A DNA stretch of 64,000 nt. Source: Anaerolineae bacterium. Lineage in GTDB: Bacteria; Chloroflexota; Anaerolineae; Anaerolineales; E44-bin32. This document shows positions 57,521-64,000 of this stretch, one piece after another. The notes under the pieces were generated by a model that was not told where the DNA came from, made no database searches, and worked only from the letters and a program-made list of their open reading frames with translations. Positions within the stretch are counted from its first letter, which is position 1. The number at the start of each line of letters is the position of its first letter. A program made the translations under genes and the position numbers. The stretch is from the NCBI GenBank assembly GCA_011174825.1, contig DUEZ01000067.1:20358-84357 (forward strand), given 5' to 3'.

Positions 57521-58747
57521 ATGCGATCTCGATTTGCCTGGTTCGCTTTCGGTGCCGCGTTGGCGGCGCTCATCCTTTTAGGCGTTTATCAAATCCCGTC
57601 GGTGAAGTACCAACTCGAATGGCGTTTGGATGCCGCCGCGGGTATCCTGCGGGGTTGGTTGCATCCAGGGGATACCCTACCCACACCCGAAGGTGCGAAA
57701 TGGGCCGAAATTACTACGATCTCCCCATTGCCTCAGATAGAAATCACGAAAGGACTCGATACTTCACCAACACCAGACCCTACTCCTACACCTCTTCCCT
57801 CAGCAGTTAATCTACCCTCTCCCTCCTGGGAAAAGCAAGATTGGAATAATTGTGGTCCAGCGACTCTTTCCCTCGCTTTGCGGTTTTTCGGTTGGGAAGG
57901 GGATCAGTTTGATATCTCCGATCTGCTTAAACCCGATCGAGGGGATAGGAATGTAAACGTCGAGGAAATGGTCTACTTTGTACGAACGCGGGCCGGATGG
58001 TTGATGGCCGAGTACAGGGTGGACGGCACGTTGGAGACATTAAAACGATTTCTTGCAGCGGGTTATCCTGTGATCGTTGAAAAGGGGTACATCATTGAGA
58101 GCGAAGGCCCTGATGCTGGTTGGGCCGGACACTATCTCCTGTTTACAGGCTACGACGACACCCTTGAGGTTTTCATCGCTCAAGACAGCTTCAAAGGACC
58201 AGATGAGATCGTGTCCTATGAGGAGGTTGAGGAAGGATGGCGAGCATTCAACTATGTGTACATCGTGATCTTCCCCGCACAGAAGGCAGATGCTGTAGAG
58301 GCTTTATTTGGAGCGGGTGTCGACCAGGATGTCAATCGCAGACGTGCCCTTGAACGAGCACAAAGCATGATCGAATCTGATCCGGAGGACGCATTCGCGT
58401 GGTTTAATTTGGGAACCAACCTGCTTTATTACGAACGTTACGGCGAAGCAGCACAGGCTTATGACAATGCACTAGCTCTTGGCTTACCGTGGAGGTTTAC
58501 GCGCTACCAGTTTGGCCCCTACATCGCATATTTCAATCAAGGACGTTTCCAGGACGTGATCGACTTAGCAGAGGCTACCCTCTATCGGACAAACAAAGCC
58601 GAAGAGTCAATGCTCTGGCGAGGTTGGGCTCGTTACCGTTTGGGGGATCTATATGGAGCGATTGAGGATTTTCGCGCGGCGTTGGTGGTTAACCCGAACT
58701 ATCTCGACGCTCAATATGCCCTCGATTTTGTCGGCGCGGGGCGTTGA
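57521..58747 (+). CDS. C39-like cysteine peptidase with C-terminal TPR repeats
   Basis: PSWEKQDWNNCGPATLSLALRFFGW; GHYLLFTGYDD; TPR AFAWFNLGTNLLYYERYGEAAQAYDNALALG. Confidence 0.88.
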   Translation: MRSRFAWFAFGAALAALILLGVYQIPSVKYQLEWRLDAAAGILRGWLHPGDTLPTPEGAKWAEITTISPLPQIEITKGLDTSPTPDPTPTPLPSAVNLPSPSWEKQDWNNCGPATLSLALRFFGWEGDQFDISDLLKPDRGDRNVNVEEMVYFVRTRAGWLMAEYRVDGTLETLKRFLAAGYPVIVEKGYIIESEGPDAGWAGHYLLFTGYDDTLEVFIAQDSFKGPDEIVSYEEVEEGWRAFNYVYIVIFPAQKADAVEALFGAGVDQDVNRRRALERAQSMIESDPEDAFAWFNLGTNLLYYERYGEAAQAYDNALALGLPWRFTRYQFGPYIAYFNQGRFQDVIDLAEATLYRTNKAEESMLWRGWARYRLGDLYGAIEDFRAALVVNPNYLDAQYALDFVGAGR

Positions 58748-58781
58748 ATAATCCCGCTTATATAACATTAACTTATCGATA

Positions 58782-58849
58782 ATGGATAACTATTATCCAT
58801 AATGGTAGAATGGATCTCGGTTGACACATCCTAGTGACGATGTGATAAC
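58782..58849 (+). promoter_or_regulatory. ferritin upstream region: 19-nt palindrome plus promoter-like hexamers
   Basis: ATGGATAA-cta-TTATCCAT (58782-58800); TTGACA (58821-58826) - 17 nt - GATAAC. Confidence 0.5.
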
Positions 58850-58886
58850 CGTGATAATAGAGATCCAATAATGAAAGGATATACCG

Positions 58887-59390
58887 ATGCTGATCAGTGA
58901 AACCTTAAATCAAGCGATGAACGCACAAATTGGTAGCGAGTTGGGTGCGTCCAATCAATATCTTAAAATCGCCTCGTACTTTGATAGCGAGACACTTCCC
59001 GAGTTAGCGGACTTCTTCTTTCGCCAATCCGATGAAGAGCGTATGCATGCTTTGAAATTCGTACGTTACATCTTAGATGCTGGTGGTAAGGTAGAAATCC
59101 CTGCAATTGGTGCAGCACCCACGGTTATCGAATCGGCCGAAGTGGCCGCAAAGATGGCTTTGGATTGGGAGCTTGAAGTCACCAAACAGATTAACAATTT
59201 GATGGACATGGCTATCAATGAGGGCGACCATATCGCGCGGGAATTTCTAAGTTGGTTTGTCAATGAGCAACTTGAGGAAGTCTCCACGATGGATGCTTTG
59301 TTGACCGTGATACAACGTTCCGGTGAAGGTCAACTTCAGTTTGTTGAAGAATACCTCGCGCGACGCGGTGACCCACACGCAGAGGCGTGA
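58887..59390 (+). CDS. ftn: ferritin
   Basis: LNQAMNAQIGSELGASNQYLKIASYFDSETLPELADFFFRQSDEERMHALKFVRYI; FLSWFVNEQLEEVSTMDALL. Confidence 0.93.
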   Translation: MLISETLNQAMNAQIGSELGASNQYLKIASYFDSETLPELADFFFRQSDEERMHALKFVRYILDAGGKVEIPAIGAAPTVIESAEVAAKMALDWELEVTKQINNLMDMAINEGDHIAREFLSWFVNEQLEEVSTMDALLTVIQRSGEGQLQFVEEYLARRGDPHAEA

Positions 59391-59642
59391 GCGGATACAA
59401 GTCTGAGTTTTAAAAACCATGAACCGAGGTTGTCTATCGTTATTTGTTGGACAGCCTCGTTTGCATATGAGATTGAAAAAGGAGAGTGCCGAGGTGAGGG
59501 GATTTTTCCCTCTTCCATTTAGGAAGAAGGTGGGGTGAGGGTGAAAGTTGCTTGGTGTGCTTTGCTTTATCCATCATATTGCTTAGCAGGATAATGCCTA
59601 TTTGGCTGCATAGACTTTCAACAGAATTTATGTGTTTTTTGT

Positions 59643-60875
59643 TTAAAACAATCTCAGTTGTTGAGGGACTCGGTGCCCGTCAAGGGTGATATAGGGTGCA
59701 GCACGCTCCGCCATAATGCCGATTTTGCGTAAGTCGCTTAAGTATCGTATACGACCATGTTGGCGCGAGCGTAGGATGACATCCGCACCTCGAGGCCCAA
59801 TGCCAGGAACGCGCAGTAATTCTGTTCGGTCGGCAAGGTTGACTTCAATGGGGGTTTCGGCCAACGTATTACGGGCATACGCCAGCTTGGGATCCGTAGA
59901 GATGGGTAGCCGTCCTTCGTGAGTGAAAGGTAGATCCTCAAGATCAAATTGGTAATCACGTAATAGGAACGAGGCCTGATATAGACGATGTTCACGGAGG
60001 GGATTTTCAGCTGGATGGTTCTCGAGAGGCGTACCTTGCACGGGAGTGAAGGCTTCAAAGAATGCCCGGCCGAGTCCATGGGTTTGATGAAGTTTCGAAA
60101 CCGTGCTCAGGATCTCCAAATCGCTCTCACCAGCAGGTCCGACGACAAATTGGGTGGTGCTTGAAGGCCAACGACCTCCCCAGCCGCGATACGCGGGGGT
60201 GCTCCTCCGTATCTCCTCAATCCATCCGAGGGGTTGGAGGAGTTCATCGGTAAACTTTTTGGCTGGGGCAAGACATGAAAGACGATCAGGATTCGGTGCC
60301 TCTAAGTTGATCGATATACGATCCGCAAGCTGCATCGCTCTCATGATTTGATCACGTTCAGCGCCGGGCATGATTTTCAGGTGGAGGTATCCGCGGTAGC
60401 CAAGTTTAACGCGCAGAATTTCGGCCACGTCGAGCATGTGATTCTGGGTGTTAGGACCACCCGCAAAGACGCCTGATGAAAGGAAAAGACCGTCGAGTAG
60501 ACCAGCTTGAAAGATATTGTGATAGGTCTTTGCCATTCCCTCCGGTTTGAAGGTAATCCGACGTTCGTCCCTCCCTGCACGGAAACCACAATAGTGGCAA
60601 TCACGTTCACAAGCAGTGGTGAGCATTGCCTTGAGTAGGGGTATACGCCGACCGCCAGGCATTACGGCGTTTTGGATCGGGATCTTCCTCCCGTTGACCT
60701 CGATGTGATTCGAGATGCCACGGCGACTGAAGCGATCGCGCAATTCTGAAGGAGTGTATCCAGAGGTCCTGCGAGTATCACGGATAAATCCCCCACAGAG
60801 TGGGCTTTCCCCAGTCGCCTCGAACCTCGCCGCATCAGCGGTCATCGCAAGCTTATTGAGATCATCCATCAGCAT
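59643..60875 (-). CDS. putative DNA modification/repair radical SAM protein with C-terminal helix-hairpin-helix
   Basis: TTACERDCHYCGFRAGRDERR (Cx3Cx2C); LRVPGIGPRGADVILRSRQHGRIRYLSDLRKIG. Confidence 0.88.
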   Translation of the reverse strand: MLMDDLNKLAMTADAARFEATGESPLCGGFIRDTRRTSGYTPSELRDRFSRRGISNHIEVNGRKIPIQNAVMPGGRRIPLLKAMLTTACERDCHYCGFRAGRDERRITFKPEGMAKTYHNIFQAGLLDGLFLSSGVFAGGPNTQNHMLDVAEILRVKLGYRGYLHLKIMPGAERDQIMRAMQLADRISINLEAPNPDRLSCLAPAKKFTDELLQPLGWIEEIRRSTPAYRGWGGRWPSSTTQFVVGPAGESDLEILSTVSKLHQTHGLGRAFFEAFTPVQGTPLENHPAENPLREHRLYQASFLLRDYQFDLEDLPFTHEGRLPISTDPKLAYARNTLAETPIEVNLADRTELLRVPGIGPRGADVILRSRQHGRIRYLSDLRKIGIMAERAAPYITLDGHRVPQQLRLF

Positions 60876-61232
60876 CTATACATTAGCACAAATGATCTAT
60901 TTATGCAACCTGCTTTCATCCTTTGGATCCTCACTTGCTGGTAGACCATATCTCATCATTCATGGATCATCCTGGTTTTCTTCCCCACGCTTGAGTCGTG
61001 GTGTTTGGAACCTCAAATCTGGGACAGTAGACCTTACTTACTGGTACAGATGTTGCATTTTCAGGCTAATATAGATAGGAGTCTCGCTATTCCTCGGCAC
61101 ATACAATGGGTATACGCGGCAGGTACCCTAAGGTGTCCGAGAATTAGGACCATAGAGCGGCTCGAGATGATCGCTCGAGTGGATAGATTTCTTCGGCGAT
61201 AGCAATGAGTTGGTCTGGTTCTATGTGCTTAA

Positions 61233-64000
61233 ATGATAGGGTTGAGAAGTAACCACCACGTGAGATTACGTCGTATTCTCGTTCTGATCATCATCGTGAT
61301 CCTCCTGCCGTTCCTCTTTCTGGGTGGAGCGTCACCCGGTAGGGCAGCAAGCGGGGGGATTGTTCTGCCGATCCCTGGTGAACATCAGCGATCAGCGCCA
61401 GGGGATTACGATTCTGATCCAGGGAACCGAATCCACCCAGATGTAAGAAACGCAGCTCCCCTATTCACTTCATATCAAGATTGTGTTTCGGAAATGCCAT
61501 GGCGTCCGAGGGATGCGAGCATCCCAGCAACGCTTGACGATGATATCGAGTATGTTCTGCCGTTCATCTTTCCATTTTTTGGCCGCGAGATTGTTAAGAT
61601 AAATGTCAACACGAACGGCTTGATCGAGCTCCTGGAGCAAGGGGAGGCATGTATTGAGTGTGAGAATCCCCTGACTCACGAATATGGCCAGCATGAAGCT
61701 TGGGATCTCGATACGATCTTTGGGGCCAATGATGATTTGCTCACCACGGTGATCATCGGTGGGCACTCGGATCGCATTGAAATTATCTGGGCTGGTACGA
61801 CCTCGGACGATAGCAATTTCTATGGCCAAGATCTCAGCTACAAGGTGATTCTCTTCAGCGACGGTAAGGTCCAATGGAAGTTCTTCAATTTGGATTATGT
61901 AGCCTATGATGGTGATTTCTTCTCCGGTGTTTATGATGGAGAGGGTGAAGTCGAATTTGCTCTTCCGGGGGGAACACCGGGTCCCGGAGAGGGGATCTAT
62001 AAGGCGTATGAATTCGATCCAACCGGCCCAGGTATTTCAGAAATCGTCTGGAACGGCGATGATGACAGCATCCCGGTAAGACCTGAAGCCTATCTTGAAT
62101 ATCCCTTACCTTTCGTGTTCCCATTCGAAGGTCGATCTATTGAGGCCATCAGCGTCAATACGCATGGCTTGATTGAACTTCTCGAGAATAGCGAATTTTG
62201 TGTTGAATGTGAGGTAGGTTTAACCCACTTTAATAACAACCATGTGACGCTTGACATCGATGCCCTCTTCGCCGCCAATGATCTCCTTTTTAGTGGGGTC
62301 ATTTTCGAAGGATTTCTGGACCACGTGGAAGTGACCTGGGTAGGATCGACGGACGATGATACCGACTGGCCGACCCATGACCTCAGTTTTCGGGTGACCC
62401 TCTTTGATGACGGCCGTGTGGAATGGAAGTTCTTCAACATGGATTGGTTGGGTTACGCTGGCGATATCTTCACAGGGGTCTACGATGAGGTAGCAGATAT
62501 CGAGTGTGGTGTTCCAGGTGGTTCGCTGGCCATCCAAGGTGAGCGGATCAACAGGGCTTTCTTGTTTGATGATTCGGACCCTGTGAATCTGTCCCTTTTC
62601 AAGAGCGATTCACCAGATCCAGCGGTGGCTGGTGATCCATTAACCTACACCATCTTTGTCAGCAACAACAGCTTCACTGCCGGCACGCAGGTCATGCTCG
62701 ACGATATCCTACCGGATGAAGTGACCTTCGTGTCGGCGGTACCTGATCAAGGTAGCTGCGAGGAGATCGGCGGGATCGTGACCTGTGATCTAGGAACGAT
62801 TCCCAGCATGAATAATGCGCAGATCTTGATTAACGTCTTGATTAATCCTGGGACCTCGGGAACGATTACCAACACAGCGATTGCTTCGGGGCACGAGAAC
62901 GACAACAATGTGAGCAACAACACGAAAGTGGAGGATACGCTCGTCGATCTACCGACGCCGACTCCAACGAGCACCATCACGCCGACGCCATCGGATACGC
63001 CCACCCCGAGCGATACCCCCACGGCTTCAGATACCCCGACGCCGTCGGATACGCCAACACCTTCAGATACACCAACCGCGTCTGATACACCGACACCATC
63101 AGACACACCAACCGAGACACTTACGCCGTCGGATACACCCACCCCGAGCGATACGCCCACGGCGTCGGACACCCCGACGCCGTCGGATACACCCACGCCA
63201 TCGGATACACCAACACCATCGGATACACCAACTGAGACGCCAACACCATCGGACACGCCAACGCCGAGCGATACACCAACGGCTTCAGATACCCCGACGC
63301 CATCGGATACGCCGACGCCGTCTGATACACCGACGCCGTCCGATACACCGACTGACACGCCTACACCATCAGATACGCCCACGGCTTCCGATACGCCCAC
63401 ACCATCCGATACACCGACAGCCTCAGACACACCCACTGCGTCCGATACACCGACGGAGACACCAACGCCATCGGATACACCCACGGCTTCGGACACGCCC
63501 ACGGCTTCCGACACGCCCACACCATCCGATACACCGACAGCCTCAGACACACCCATTGCGTCCGATACACCAACTGAGACACCAACGCCGTCGGATACGC
63601 CGACGGCTTCAAACACGCCCACGCCGTCCGATACACCGACTGCGACCGATACGCCAACCGAGACACTTACACCCTCCGATACGCCGACCGATACGCCGAC
63701 GCCAACGGACACCCCCACAGCTTCTGACACGCCGACGCCAAGTGAAACACCCACACCTACAGAGACATTAACGCCGTCGGATACTCCTACACCGTCCAAT
63801 ACGCCCACCGAGACGCTGACACCATCGGATACGCCGACGCCAACGGACACGCCCACGGCTTCCGACACGCCGACGCCAAGTGAAACACCCACACCTACAG
63901 AGACAGTAACGCCGTCGGATACTCCTACACCGTCCGATACGCCCACCGAGACGCTGACGCCATCGGATACGCCGACGCCAACGGACACGCCCACGGCTTC
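61233..64000 (+). CDS. secreted surface protein, truncated by window edge: signal/TM, two tandem homologous domains, DUF11-like domain, long ([12 protein letters not shown])n low-complexity region
   Basis: Manual + strand translation is open from 61233 to the edge: [32 protein letters not shown]...; DUF11-like [55 protein letters not shown]; then Thr/Pro/Ser/Asp repeats. Start codon uncertain. Confidence 0.85.
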   Translation, partial: MIGLRSNHHVRLRRILVLIIIVILLPFLFLGGASPGRAASGGIVLPIPGEHQRSAPGDYDSDPGNRIHPDVRNAAPLFTSYQDCVSEMPWRPRDASIPATLDDDIEYVLPFIFPFFGREIVKINVNTNGLIELLEQGEACIECENPLTHEYGQHEAWDLDTIFGANDDLLTTVIIGGHSDRIEIIWAGTTSDDSNFYGQDLSYKVILFSDGKVQWKFFNLDYVAYDGDFFSGVYDGEGEVEFALPGGTPGPGEGIYKAYEFDPTGPGISEIVWNGDDDSIPVRPEAYLEYPLPFVFPFEGRSIEAISVNTHGLIELLENSEFCVECEVGLTHFNNNHVTLDIDALFAANDLLFSGVIFEGFLDHVEVTWVGSTDDDTDWPTHDLSFRVTLFDDGRVEWKFFNMDWLGYAGDIFTGVYDEVADIECGVPGGSLAIQGERINRAFLFDDSDPVNLSLFKSDSPDPAVAGDPLTYTIFVSNNSFTAGTQVMLDDILPDEVTFVSAVPDQGSCEEIGGIVTCDLGTIPSMNNAQILINVLINPGTSGTITNTAIASGHENDNNVSNNTKVEDTLVDLPTPTPTSTITPTPSDTPTPSDTPTASDTPTPSDTPTPSDTPTASDTPTPSDTPTETLTPSDTPTPSDTPTASDTPTPSDTPTPSDTPTPSDTPTETPTPSDTPTPSDTPTASDTPTPSDTPTPSDTPTPSDTPTDTPTPSDTPTASDTPTPSDTPTASDTPTASDTPTETPTPSDTPTASDTPTASDTPTPSDTPTASDTPIASDTPTETPTPSDTPTASNTPTPSDTPTATDTPTETLTPSDTPTDTPTPTDTPTASDTPTPSETPTPTETLTPSDTPTPSNTPTETLTPSDTPTPTDTPTASDTPTPSETPTPTETVTPSDTPTPSDTPTETLTPSDTPTPTDTPTA
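62953..64000 (+). repeat. 18-nt-based coding tandem repeat with a 138-bp higher-order unit near the edge
   Basis: [12 protein letters not shown] units; gacgccaacggac recurs at 63698, 63836 and 63974 (spacing 138, 138). Confidence 0.85.

Noticed and set aside
62747-63994. 415-aa minus-strand ORF rich in GVSDGVGVS
   Set aside because: Antisense of the + strand TPSDTP coding repeat; the + strand frame carries signal, DUF11-like and duplicated domains, whereas the minus frame is only a translated low-complexity repeat.
62953-64000. Possible CRISPR or satellite array
   Set aside because: Short-period repeat is in-frame coding (period 18 nt, multiples of 3), with no unique spacers.

Overview
The window looks like a Chloroflexota (probably Anaerolineae) chromosome segment. 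That assignment is an inference from gene content and the many Thr/Pro-rich linkers in secreted proteins; I did no taxonomic search. It holds about 50 credible genes, one tRNA-Val(GAC), one T-box leader upstream of thrS, and several families of dispersed palindromic repeats. The most interesting part is a co-directional cluster at 15424-26662: TetR regulator; a fusion of a class I SAM-methyltransferase with an HgcA-like corrinoid domain and about 5 TM helices (motif NVWCAAGG); a 7Fe-type ferredoxin in the hgcB position; a deazaflavin (F420)-type nitroreductase; a patatin-like lipase; a small membrane protein; a split YbhF-S-R/YbhG-type ABC-2 exporter (two ATPases, two permeases); and two HlyD-type adaptors. 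One adaptor has a four-repeat regulator-type beta-propeller inserted inside its lipoyl/barrel-sandwich domain. I read this as a candidate corrinoid-methylation plus efflux system. Other notable items: two LysW-like mini zinc-ribbon proteins with opposite tail charge (one absent from the ORF track), a ~430 bp segmental duplication bracketing a MacB-like ABC operon, an Asp-less response regulator, a serine protease followed by a free copy of its own N-terminal domain, and a + strand surface-protein gene running off the right edge that the ORF track misses (the track shows only its antisense shadow). All homology calls are by eye; no database search was run.
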